64,000 bases of DNA. It comes from Limnomonas spitsbergensis. Taxonomy: Eukaryota; Chlorophyta; Chlorophyceae; Chlamydomonadales. Positions 55,001 through 62,517 of this stretch are shown here, in pieces; the first letter of the stretch is position 1, and the number at the start of each line of letters is the position of its first letter. The notes under the pieces are model-generated. The model was given only the letters and a program-made list of their open reading frames with translations, was not told the origin of the DNA and made no database searches. Position numbers and translations under genes: made by a program. The DNA lies in NCBI GenBank assembly GCA_037349105.1, contig JAYJMM010000022.1:186001-250000 (forward strand), given 5' to 3'.

Positions 55001-57976
55001 ATGACCAACATAGCAAGTGATGAGAACATAGTTATGTAATAGAGAGATTTGAACATAAATTGGAGTGGAAATTTATGAGCCTGCAGCTTGAGAAAGTGTA
55101 AGATAAGATGTGCGTGGCTGCCCCATGGGCTGACAGTCCCACACTTTGGCACAGCCACGCATATAGTCCTAGGTCCGCCTTTGGCCTCTCAGCTTTCACT
55201 CAATGCCATACCCTCAATCCAACATCATACGCTCTGGAACCTTTTACCCTATAGCAGCAACCCAGAATCATAAAACCTACACCCTTTACCACCAGCCGGG
55301 CTTTCGTGGCCCTCGACTCACTCGAGGTGCAAGCGCCAGCAAAGCAGACCCCGCTCACGCAGTCAGTGCTGGTTGTGCAGCCCTTATAAGCGGCGCAGGG
55401 TGTGCAAGTCGGGCCACCACAGTCCATATCCGTCTCCTGGCCGTTTATGACACCATCTGTGCACGTGGCTGCAGACAGAGGGGATGATTGTCAAATATCA
55501 GAGGAGGGGTAAGTTTTGACAGAAGGGGTTCAGGGGGGTCAAGGTGGGTTCATGAGGGTTCAGGGGGGTCAGGGGTTCAGGAGGGTTCATGAGGGTTCAT
55601 GAGGCTTCATGAGGGTTCAGGGGGGTCAAGGGGGCTCAGAAGGGTTCAGGAGCGTTCATGAGGCTTCATGAGGGTTCAGAAGGTTCATGAGGCTTCATGA
55701 GGGTTCAGGATGTTCAGGAGGGTTCAGGAGGGTTCAGGAGGGTTCAGGAGGGTTCAGGAGGGTTCATGAGGATTCAGGAGGTTCATGAGGCTTCATGAGG
55801 GTTCAGGAGGTTCAGGAGGCTAGAAGTTGGAGCCTGAAGTTGAAGGCGGAGAGGGATGTGGAGGGGGCTGCATGGGGCTGGGGCGTGAAGGCGGAGAGGG
55901 ATATGTAGGTGGATGGGGGGAGGGGGAGTCTGAAGGTGGAGGGGGGTACGAGGGCGGATATGAACATGGAGGTGGAGGGGAGTGGGTGGCGTAGTCGCCT
56001 GAGGGTGGAGTGGAATACGAGGGCGGATATGAGGATGGAGGTGAAGGGGGGTACGAGGGCGGATATGAAGATGGAGGTGGAGGGGGGAGGGGAGGGTAGG
56101 AGCCTGAGGGTGGAGAGGGGTATGTCGGGGTTTGAGGAGAGTTGTAACCCGTACCTGATGTGGGCGGAGTTGGTGATAGAGGAGGCTCGGTGGAGTTGCC
56201 ACCTGAACGCATAGGAAAATGACCAACATAGCAAGTGATGAGAACATAGTTATGTAATAGAGAGATTTGAACATAAATTGGAGTGGAAATTTATGAGCCT
56301 GCAGCTTGAGAAAGTGTAAGAAAAGATGTGCGTGGCTGCCCCATGGGCTGACAGTCCCACACTTTGGCACAGCCACGCATATAGTCCTAGGTCCGCCTTT
56401 GGCCTCTCAGCTTTCACTCAATGCCATACCCTCAATCCAACATCATACGCTCTGGAACCTTTTACCCTATAGCAGCAACCCAGAATCATAAAACCTACAC
56501 CCTTTACCACCAGCCGGGCTTTCGTGGCCCTCAACTCACTCGAGGTGCAAGCGCCAGCAAAGCAGACCCCGCTCTCGCAGTCAGTGCTGGTTGTGCAGCC
56601 CTTATTAGCGGCGCAGGGTGTGCAAGTCGGGCCACCACAGTCCATATCCGTCTCCTGGTCGTTAATGACACCATCTGTGCACGTGGCTGCAGACAGAGGG
56701 GATGATCGTCAGATATCAGAGGAGGGGTAAGTTTTGACAGAAGGGGTTCAGGGGGGTCAAGGTGGGTTCATGAGGGTTCAGGGGGGTCAGGGGTTCAGGA
56801 GGGTTCATGAGGCTTCATGAGGCTTCATGAGGGTTCAGGGGGGTCAAGGGGGCTCAGAAGGGTTCAGGAGCGTTCATGAGGCTTCATGAGGGTTCAGAAG
56901 GTTCATGAGGCTTCATGAGGGTTCAGGAGGTTCAGGAGGGTTCAGGAGGGTTCAGGAGGGTTCAGGAGGGTTCATGAGGCTTCATGAGGGTTCAGGAGGT
57001 TCATGAGGCTTCATGAGGGTTCAGGAGGTTCAGGAGGCTAGAAGTTGGAGCCTGAAGTTTAAGGCGGAGAGGGATGTGGAGGGGGCTGCATGGGGCTGGA
57101 TATGTAGGTGGAGGGGGGTAGGGGAGGGGAGGGGAGGGGCCTGAGGGTGGAGAGGGGTATGTCGGGGTTTGAGGAGAGTTGTAACCCGTACCTGATGTGG
57201 GCGGAGTTGGTGATAGAGGAGGCTCGGTGGAGTTGCCACCTGAACGCATAGGAAAATGACCAACATAGCAAGTGATGAGAACATAGTTATGTAATAGAGA
57301 GATTTGGACATAAATTGGAGTGGAAATTTATGAGCCTGCATGCAGCTTGAGAAAGTGTAAGATAAGATGTGCGTGGCTGCCAAAACAATACTTAGAATGC
57401 TCGCTTGTCAATGGCCATGCCCTTCATTCGAGCAAAAGAAGATGAGGAAGACGCACCAGTTTGGTGCAACACACGATCGAGGCGTGCAGAGACTCGGCGT
57501 GCATCATTATTCGGGACCGCCTGCGCGTGTGGGAAATAGAGTTCGGATAGGATGTTGGAACCACGGGTTGGAACATACAGGCTGAAGCGGGAAATATCGA
57601 GGAAGACATGGTAGGAATCCAGCTCATGCAAGAATGTGATACGGTACAACAGTCGGTCGGTCACATGACGGCCGTGACATCAGCCACCACCGTTTGTTGG
57701 TTCGTGCGTGACGCCCTCAATCCAGTCACTCGTCAACTAAAGTATGTTCTGATTCCCATCCGTCACCATTTGTGCGCAATCAATCTCATCCAGTCCGCAA
57801 TTGATGAGGAAATGAAGTGTTCAAGCTCGCTCGAAGGCATACAATGATATAATGACCAGACTGAACATTCGACCTGCTGAGTCGACGGAATCCCCATGTC
57901 TGCTTACATGTGCAGGAGAGAGGCCGCAAATGGCGAACGAGGCAACCAGCAGGGCGATGAAGATGCTCAGCTGCAT
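33312..57976 (-). CDS. giant 30-exon gene: secreted multidomain NUC1 nuclease, 2,224 residues predicted
   Basis: Exons, 5' to 3': 57874-57976, 57192-57239, 56540-56686, 56155-56202, 55322-55468, 54937-54984, 54209-54355, 53824-53871, 53108-53254, 51913-51981, 50595-51762, 49571-49727, 48276-48746, 47326-47492, 45363-45969, 44648-44884, 42948-43515, 42315-42523, 41405-41648, 40961-41094, 40527-40667, 39483-39656, 38962-39120, 38322-38590, 36977-37069, 36571-36690, 36097-36159, 35456-35673, 34187-34303, 33312-33718. All introns are GT-AG and all junctions agree in phase; the sum is 6,675 nt, in frame, ending TAA. Layout: signal peptide (1 to about 20), four Pro/Cys modules (35-294), linker (295-317), NUC1 nuclease (about 318-706), unrecognised beta-rich region (707-1886), Cys-rich C-terminus (1887-2224). 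I chose splice sites partly by phase, so individual junctions could shift, and it could be two genes. A secreted or surface role is inferred. Confidence 0.75.
33719..34186. other. intron 29, unique sequence
   Basis: No repeat or frame of note was seen. Confidence 0.5.
34690..35440 (+). repeat. intron 28 imperfect repeat of CCCATGCACGGGCCCCATG words
   Basis: Loose units of 22-30 bp built on CCCATGCA(C/T)GG fill most of the 1.15-kb intron. The repeat creates long artefact frames on both strands. Confidence 0.8.
35785..36015 (+). repeat. intron 27 repeat, TAACATGACCCC
   Basis: About 17 copies of 12-24 bp units (AACATGACCCCTAACATGAC, with CCTTGCC variants). Confidence 0.9.
37085..38220 (+). repeat. 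intron 24 minisatellite, 16-bp unit GATGTAGGGGTCACAG
   Basis: About 70 copies fill nearly the whole 1.25-kb intron. Variation is mostly ACAGG, ACATG or ACAAG at one site. Confidence 0.97.
38322..49727 (-). CDS. exons 12-24: about 1,180-residue beta-rich region of unknown family
   Basis: Thirteen exons encode sequence rich in Ser, Leu, Val, Gly, Ala and Thr with alternating hydrophobic residues (for example FGVVFAYGRFTP, SMSVGNLDISSLALRMGYTW, LSILAMSATVALTVTPLSLL, DVVLATGSISYATAAIPALS). It contains few Cys except at exon 18 (CSNVCSCGACGRSC). Exon 17 (42948-43515) is more polar and helical around residues 1270-1440. The pattern suggests repeated beta-sandwich or beta-solenoid domains. I recognise no family. 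The largest exon here is 45363-45969. Confidence 0.7.
39657..40116 (+). repeat. intron 21 minisatellite, 38-bp unit, abutting the exon 22 acceptor
   Basis: Twelve copies of a 38-bp unit (GGGAATGCAAGCACAGGCGG plus TGGGTGGGGGTGAGCGCA). The unit nearest the gene ends directly at the CTGCAG acceptor of exon 22. Each unit on the minus strand carries a pyrimidine-rich stretch. The long HPHPPPVLAFPALT-type frames here are artefacts. Confidence 0.96.
40393..40526 (+). repeat. intron 21 repeat, GGTTATGGTCAC 6/12-bp unit, abutting the exon 21 donor
   Basis: About 11 copies of GGTTATGGTCAC or GGTCACGGTCAT start right at the GTGAGT donor of exon 21. Confidence 0.92.
43521..43785 (+). repeat. intron 16 minisatellite, 28-bp unit, abutting the exon 17 acceptor
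   Basis: Nine copies of a 28-bp unit (GAAACAGGTCACACTCGTAA plus GCAGGTAA) begin within about 10 bp of the exon 17 acceptor at 43516. Confidence 0.95.
43845..44060 (+). repeat. intron 16 dispersed repeat, GTATTGTGCTACCTTGGTAG type
   Basis: About four imperfect units of 45-50 bp contain TACAATCC(A/G)GC and TGTGCCGTAT(T/C)GTGCTACCTT. Related sequence lies at 52540-52720 (intron 9) and 48045-48130 (intron 13). Confidence 0.65.
46130..47285 (+). repeat. intron 14 minisatellite, 34-bp unit
   Basis: About 34 copies of a 34-bp unit (AGTAGATCACCCTAACACAC plus CCCACAGACAGCCG). The unit is unrelated in sequence to the 34-bp satellite at 22-31 kb. Confidence 0.97.
47475..47885 (+). repeat. intron 13 minisatellite, 46-47 bp unit carrying copies of the exon 14 splice acceptor
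   Basis: About nine units of GCTTGATGGCTGCATGGACC plus TGTACATGCATGGGGG...ATATGGAGG. On the minus strand each unit reads ATGTACAGGTCCATGCAGCC then ATCAAGCC. This nearly copies the true acceptor and first codons of exon 14 (ATGTACAG|GTGCAGACAGCC then ATCAAGCC). Confidence 0.93.
49060..49340 (-). pseudogene. unrecognised coding-like remnant in intron 12
   Basis: On the minus strand LNSEFVYDTPRLTNGGIAEA then, after a stop, LAWEPYKEQAARIYFAWSKK reads like part of a protein interrupted by two stops. It does not fit the phases of exons 12 and 13, so I leave it in the intron. It could be a transposase fragment; this is unproven. CCCTAAAAC words near 49505-49550 are a short CCCTAAA-like patch. Confidence 0.25.
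50185..50495 (+). repeat. intron 11 minisatellite, 18-bp unit CCTCCTGTCCCCTTCCAA
   Basis: About 17 copies. The length is a multiple of 3, so it is open in many frames, including a run-on of the nuclease exon frame (WKGTGG repeats). That run-on is past the GTGGGT donor and is not coding in my model. Confidence 0.96.
50595..51762 (-). CDS. exon 11: DNA/RNA non-specific endonuclease (NUC1) domain
   Basis: This single 1,168-nt exon encodes about 389 residues. GLGWNRGHVVNNADRTEY (about residue 466) is the family's catalytic DRGH motif, with Asn in place of the Asp and the general-base His kept. TFLVSNILPQNPNLNQGVW (about 480-500) holds the metal-binding Asn of the family's NxxPQ...NQGxW block, and LEDYCR follows it. 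HIWKVVVVLDR and CVIAVDYPN fit the later core strands. The family (Serratia nuclease, EndoG, NucA) cleaves DNA and RNA with Mg2+. A recognisable core and kept active-site residues suggest a working enzyme. After a signal peptide it would act outside the cell or in a vacuole. Confidence 0.88.
51913..51981 (-). CDS. exon 10: short linker exon
   Basis: The 69-nt exon SNCVMTRRAALSDIGTTDAD sits between acceptor CTGCAG and donor GTGAGT, both strong, in phase 1 at both ends. It joins the last Cys module to the nuclease exon. Confidence 0.65.
52040..52330 (+). repeat. intron 9 repeat of GAGGAGGGGCAGAGGAGG words
   Basis: Imperfect units (GGGGCAGAGGAG and GAGGAACTGAG) repeat over about 290 bp in a purine-rich strand. 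Confidence 0.9.
52535..52720 (+). repeat. intron 9 dispersed repeat related to 43845-44060
   Basis: Shares TGTATCGTGCTACCTTGG and CAATCCGGCT words with the intron 16 copy. Confidence 0.6.
53285..53612 (+). repeat. intron 8 minisatellite, GGTTCAGGAG / GGCTTCATGA 10-bp words
   Basis: Copy 1 of four. Tandem GGTTCAGGAG, GGTTCATGAG and GCTTCATGAG units lie between the Pro and Cys exons. Confidence 0.95.
54400..54712 (+). repeat. intron 6 minisatellite, same 10-bp family
   Basis: Copy 2, duplicated with the module. It differs from the others in number and order of units. Confidence 0.95.
55515..55822 (+). repeat. intron 4 minisatellite, same 10-bp family
   Basis: Copy 3, duplicated with the module. 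Confidence 0.95.
56735..57042 (+). repeat. intron 2 minisatellite, same 10-bp family
   Basis: Copy 4, duplicated with the module. Confidence 0.95.
57392..57664 (-). CDS. unrecognised protein-like frame inside intron 1
   Basis: The frame reads LLYRITFLHELDSYHVFLDI, then SLYVPTRGSNILSELYFPHA and DARRVSARLDRVLHQTGASS, ending KGMAIDKRAF-stop. Composition is natural and non-repetitive, but there is no ATG at its start and an upstream stop closes it about 20 nt further up. It is outside the duplicated module, whose homology stops at 57381. It could be a fragment of another gene or an inserted element. No family recognised. Confidence 0.3.
   Translation of the reverse strand: MTDRLLYRITFLHELDSYHVFLDISRFSLYVPTRGSNILSELYFPHAQAVPNNDARRVSARLDRVLHQTGASSSSSFARMKGMAIDKRAF
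57874..57976 (-). CDS. exon 1: signal peptide
   Basis: MQLSIFIALLVASFAICGLS is a textbook signal peptide with a long hydrophobic core and small residues before the likely cleavage site. The exon ends GCAG|GTCGAA in phase 1, which fits the next exon. A stronger-looking donor, CAT|GTAAGC (about 57908), lies inside it but is in phase 0 and would not fit exon 2. The start is the ATG directly before the hydrophobic core. Confidence 0.7.
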
Positions 57977-58376
57977 GACGACACGTGACTGTGATGACAG
58001 GCAGAGCAAAATAAGGCAGCATGATACTTGTGAAGACCCGCCACGACGAAAGGATACGGAAATCAAGGGATGCATGACTGTAGTCTGTGTGGTTTGATGT
58101 GGGGGTGAACATCTCGATCGAGTCACCTAAGAACGAAATCAAGTAGCATCTGACAGTGTGCAATAGACACGGGGAAACAACTCACGAAGCAAGCAGTGGA
58201 AGCAGTGGGGGAGACGACAGTCGGTCAGCAATGCTCCTGCGGGAAGTCCGAGTGATATACCGTCATTAAAGCGAAGGATTGTTAACAATGCGAAAGAAAG
58301 GGAAAAAACGCCTGAGCGTGGCTTGAGGAATACGGGATTTTAAATGCCGTACACCGGGAGACAAAAAACTGTGTGG
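57977..58376. other. presumed promoter region of the giant gene
   Basis: Unique sequence between the start codon of the giant gene and the 3' end of the LINE. I could not identify a TATA box or other element with confidence. Confidence 0.3.
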
Positions 58377-59237
58377 TTAAGGAGGGTCGTCAAGGGGTAC
58401 CGGACAATAATGGGCAGGGGAGTTTTCCAGATGGCGACGCTGACGAAGGATGTTTATATGGCAGCGTATGGTATGCTTCGTGAGACGGCTGAGGACGGAG
58501 GAGATGTCGTGTTTGGAGATACCGAGCATGCTGAGGATTTTATCGGCAGGACGAAAGAGGAAGCCTGCGGTTCCCAGAAGGATGATATGTGTATGAGAAG
58601 AAGGCGGGGAAGGATGAGGGGGGGGGATGGGCACGGTCGGCGAAGGATCAGGTGGAAGGGCAGGATGGAGAACGGGTGCCAAGGAAACTGTCCAACCATT
58701 ATGTTTGAGGAGAAGGATAAGTTGTAAATGTTGTTCTGATTTACGGGCATGGCACTGTTCGAAAGAAAATTCGGAGGTGTAACCGACTTCAACAACGTGT
58801 ACAGTGCAAGTCCACTGGAGCCGAGACATAGTTTGTGAGCTAGAGAGTTGACCAGCGCGGGAAAGACGAAGGAATTCGGAATGTGGGAGACCTTGGACAA
58901 TAAGCAAATCCGGTCGCAGTTTGTCACAATAATCAAAGGTGTCAGGGAAAGTGGGGGGTCGTCGGGGCACTAGCCAGCGTGGAAGACGGGTGTCATAGAC
59001 CCCGAAGGGGAGGTTAGCACGGGAAGTGGCATCCATGATAGTAAAATAGGAGCCTAGGGAGCCATTAGCAATAGCAGTTTGGATGATGCATTGATTAATG
59101 CCGATGATGCCGATGATTGCGAGTTCATTGCCAATGATGCCGATGTGAGATTTGACCTTGTACAGGTGAAAATGGTGGCGGAGGCGTAGCCTGGTAAGGA
59201 TGAGAGCACGAATGTCGAGGAGAAGGGGGGCGTGCTT

Positions 59238-60893
59238 TCATTCAAGCAGAGTGTGCGGGTAGCGAAGGGCCTTCTGCGTGTCATAGAGAGAAACCAAGGA
59301 GTCGGAGAAAATGGTAAGATCACCGGTGTGGTGTATGGCTGCATGAGTGAGGGCAGCATGGATGCCAGCAAGCTCAGCCCGTGTAATAGTGTTGGTTTCA
59401 GCCCGGCCATCGGGGTGGACTGTGTAGGTAGTGGTGTCTTGAGTACAATAGAAGGCTGCACCCGTGGCTGTGCCTTTGCCAGGTGTAGATAGGGCCGAGC
59501 CATCGGTGTAATATGCCGGTATATCGTGCCAACGGAGGGGGTAGGAGGGGGCGTAGGGAGGAGGGGTTGTCGGGCTTGGCTGGGCTGAGGGTGGAGGTGC
59601 AAGGAATGTGGTGGGCAGAGGAAGGAGGTTTGCCTGGCCAAAACCGGGAGGGAGCAAGTAGCGAGAAGGGTGGGAGGAGCCCGGGGCCAAAGTGGGAGCA
59701 ATATATGGGAAAGTACGGGTTGTGTCCCCAAGAGTGTTGGAGATGAGGAGGAGGAGAAAGTCAAATTTCGGCATGCCTGCGTTAGCAATATCGGCCGGAG
59801 TGAGATGGTCGGGGGGAAGAAAAGGTAAATGGGTGTGGTGGAGGTTGGTGTAAGAGATATGGCGATGGACTGAGTTAAGGAGGGTCATGAATTTGGCATG
59901 TTCCCAATTGGGAACAACGATGAAGGTCGATGTAGGTATGTGGGGTTGTTTTTGAAGTGATGCCAACGACCATCGGATAGCCTTGAGTAGTGCAGGACCA
60001 GAAAAAGGAGGCTCAACCAAGGAGGTGCCTGTCCAAGGGGTGGAATAAGGTTGATAGTGAGCCCCAAATAAGCAGTCTTTCTCACGAAGTGAGGAATATT
60101 GGAGGGCTGAAAACGGGACAGAAAGGGGTGAAGAGAAACGGTGGACCGTGAGAGGCATGATAGCAGAGATATCAGTGTGGAGGCTGGCAGGAGTGACCCA
60201 GTGGGCATTGATGGCAGGGGGGGGGAGTAGTGGTGAATGTTTGCCGGTGCGTGAGGTAATGTTGGGGCGTTGGGGAGAGGTATTGGAGAGGCGGTAACGG
60301 AGGAGTAAGGAGGCAAGATCGTGTGCGAAGGACCCGTCAGTGAGGCGTGCGAAGTCAATTGGGTGTGTGGTACGGATGCGGTCATAGCACGCGCGTAGCC
60401 AAAGTAGGCGGCGGACAGGAATGTGACCAACGTAGGTGCCATTGGGTCGGTAGACAAATGCCCTATCGAGATGAGTATGGGCCATAGAGGTGGAGAGGGT
60501 CGGCGTAGGGAAGGGTGTGTGTGTGGTAGGATAACGGAGTCCAATTTGGATAGTGAAGGAGAGAGGTGGGAGGATGTCGTAATCGGGGTGAACTGGTGAG
60601 GTATGGATGACGAGGTGGGAATCGATGAGTGATTGGTCAAGTAGGGAGGTAGACATACGAGTCATAGTGCATGCTAGACTAAGCAGTGTTGGAAGTGGAC
60701 GAGGAAGTGTGGCATGGGACGGACTGGGAGCGACTCGGGTACGGCGGGAGGGGACAGTTGGTGGGACGGGGGGGGGGGGGTATACGAGTAGGAGGTGATG
60801 CATGGGTGGGTGCGGTAGGGTCCGTGTAAAGTAAAGATGATGCAATTTGCTGAAGGGAATGATGTGTACCCTGCGGAATATGGGCGAAGTCAT
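59238..60893 (-). pseudogene. LINE second half: linker plus RNase H frame
   Basis: 551 codons open. The N-terminal third is Pro/Thr/Ser-rich with no domain I know. IVVPNWEHAKFMTLL (about residue 345) resembles the Val-Pro-Trp strand of Dam-like domains and may be coincidence. The RNase H core lies near residues 470-545 with three acidic residues visible. The frame overlaps the RT frame (60679-61401) by about 215 nt in another phase, which indicates an indel rather than natural overlap. Confidence 0.7.
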
Positions 60894-61989
60894 GAGCTAC
60901 AGTAACCCGACGGGTATCTTCTGGAAGGGGTGAGGTGAGGGTGTGTTGTTTGGCAAGTGGCAGAGCAATGCCGTGGAGAGGGAGGGTCAGCTGATTGAGG
61001 GCCCGTTGTGCTTTGGCAAGATCCTCTGTCCGGGCTTTGTGTAAGAAAGCGTCACGAAGAGTGTTTGCCGGGATAAGGTAAGGGTGGCCACTTATGGTGG
61101 TGACGAGAGAGGCAAGGGAGACAATGCCGACATGCCAAAGGGGGGAAAGGAAAGTAAAGTCACTGATAGAGACGGGCATGGTATCGCCGCCAGGATGTGT
61201 TGGATGTAGGATGAGGATGAGTTGTTGAAGGAGATCGTTGCCGAGGAGGGGTATGATGCCGGAAGTGCTTTGATGAACAGTGATGTCGGCTTTGTGTAAG
61301 AGGGAGAGTTGGCGCATGGGGAGGGGGTGAATATAGAAACTACGAGGGGTGCGTTGCAAGGGGATGGGGAGTGAGCCATGGAAGTGAATTTGAGAGTGCA
61401 AAACGCCTCGAGTTTAAGGTCCGAGGTCACCGCTGTCATTGAGAGCGCGGGTGAGGGAGAGGGCAGAGATCTGAATGTAATCGACAAGTAAGGAGGTGAG
61501 TCCAACCCCTCCACGATCGAGGGGTGTGTGGATGAGGGTTGTGGGGAAAGAGGGACCAAGGTTCATGCAAAGCCGAGCAATTTGGGCAAGTTGTTGATCA
61601 AGGGTAGCAATGTCGGCCAACGAGAAGGGGGCGATTGGGAAGCAATACGTGATCTTGGGTTTAAGGACATGTTCAAGAATGTTGAGAGCTTGTTGGGGCG
61701 GTAGATTGGCATTGATGAGGTGTCGGCCTATAGTATAAATAGAGGAGCTGAGATGTTGGAGATGGTGGCGGAAATCGAGCGTCATGGTGATGTAGACACC
61801 AAGATATTTGTATGGTTTGTCAGGTGCATAGTATGGCACGGGCTGGCCATTGACATGAAACTGGTCTTTTAATTGTTGCCGCAGACGGGTGTTATGACGG
61901 TCAAATGTATCTACAAGGCGGGTGAAACGATCTTTATGTAGGGCACCAGTGACCGCGCATTTAGAGGGGTTCAGGGTGAGGCCTGACAT
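60679..61989 (-). pseudogene. LINE RT thumb and downstream region
   Basis: Two frames (61414-61989 and 60679-61401), separated by a stop near 61414, carry LTLNPSKC, HVNGQPVPYYAP, YKYLGVYITM and an alpha-helical region (INANLPPQQALNILEHVLKP). The linker then turns Pro/Thr-rich. Family assignment comes from the RT motifs just upstream. Confidence 0.7.
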
Positions 61990-62517
61990 GGATCAGTAAG
62001 CGTCAACTTTACTGAGTTGTACCTGGAGGCGGTTGCGGCTGTGTGAGAGAAGGGCTATGTCGTCAGCAAATGCTGGGCAAGTGAGGGTAAATTTGCAAGG
62101 GTGAGATAAACCTTGACGTTGTGCACAAGAGGGTGTATAGCCGTGGCCTCCAACCTGTAGCCATCGAAGGAGGGGTTCGAGATAGATGAGAAAGATTAGG
62201 GGGGAAAGGGTATCGCCTTGGATGGTGCCCCTACCGACATGAACATCACGGGTGGCAAGACAAGGGTGTTTTTAGAGAACGATGCGAGAGGTGGCATTGG
62301 TATAAATGTCTTGAATGACTGATATTGCGTCAGGTGGGAACCCGAGGTCGTCCATGATGCGTAGAATTTGGGCATGGTTGATGGTGTTGAAGGCACTAGA
62401 GAAGTCAATGTACAAGGCATATATATTGCGGTTATGAGCACGAGCGTCTTCAAGGGCATGGACATAACGTTGGAGGTGTGGATTGGCGATCGAACTTATA
62501 AGGTGTATGGCAACCAT

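Larger units (their letters stand above)
53597..57180 (-). other. in-frame Pro-rich extensions behind each 48-nt exon
   Basis: If the GTACGG donor of exons 2, 4, 6 and 8 is not used, the frame continues for 60-115 codons of SPP, PPPP and PSYPPSYPP repeats (53606-53823, 54707-54936, 55820-56154 and 57001-57191) before a stop or loss of frame. These look like hydroxyproline-rich wall-protein sequence and differ in length between copies. I treat them as intron because no usable donor follows and a stop ends each frame. Alternative splicing is possible. Confidence 0.4.
53108..57239 (-). repeat. four tandem copies of a two-exon Pro/Cys module (about 1.1 kb each)
   Basis: Each copy has a 48-nt exon (GNSTEPPLSPTPPTS) and a 147-nt exon (CTDGVINGQETDMDCGGPTC, then CAAYKGCTTSTDC and SGVCFAGACTS). 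Both exons start and end in phase 1, so any number of copies keeps frame. Introns between copies are nearly identical, including the segment from CATGGGCTGACAGTCCCACA to GGGCTTTCGTGGCCCT. Copy-specific changes are few, for example Asn for Tyr and Glu for Val in the copy at 56540-56686, so the duplications are recent. The eight-Cys module of about 49 residues is the kind that repeats in algal surface proteins; that comparison is from memory. Confidence 0.85.
58377..62517 (-). mobile_element. 5'-truncated LINE with RT, RNase H and conserved C-terminal region
   Basis: Minus-strand frames give RT motif A (ALYIDFSSAFNTINHAQIL, about 62400), a TAA at about 62275, GDTLSPLIFLIYLEPLL (about 62210), motif C AFADDIALLSHS (about 62070, intact) and the thumb YKYLGVYITMTLDF. 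A long frame (59238-60893) carries STFIVVPNWEHAKFMTLL of unknown role. It then holds an RNase H domain: YTDGSALSTPGKG (Asp), TRAELAGIHAAL (Glu) and TIFSDSLVSLYD (Asp), with KSHIGIIGNELA just beyond in another frame. The tail (58377-59036) includes EVGYTSEFSFEQ and RLTKHTIRCHINILRQRR. Several stops and shifts break it. The 5' end is missing at about 62517, as with the LINE at the left edge. Confidence 0.85.

Noticed and set aside
57905..57912. Stronger-looking donor CAT|GTAAGC inside exon 1
   Set aside because: Phase 0 does not fit any of the phase-1 module exons. GCAG|GTCGAA does. Kept as a minor alternative.
59232..59746. Plus-strand frames opposite the RNase H region
   Set aside because: Shadows of the minus-strand LINE frame, which has the RNase H motifs.
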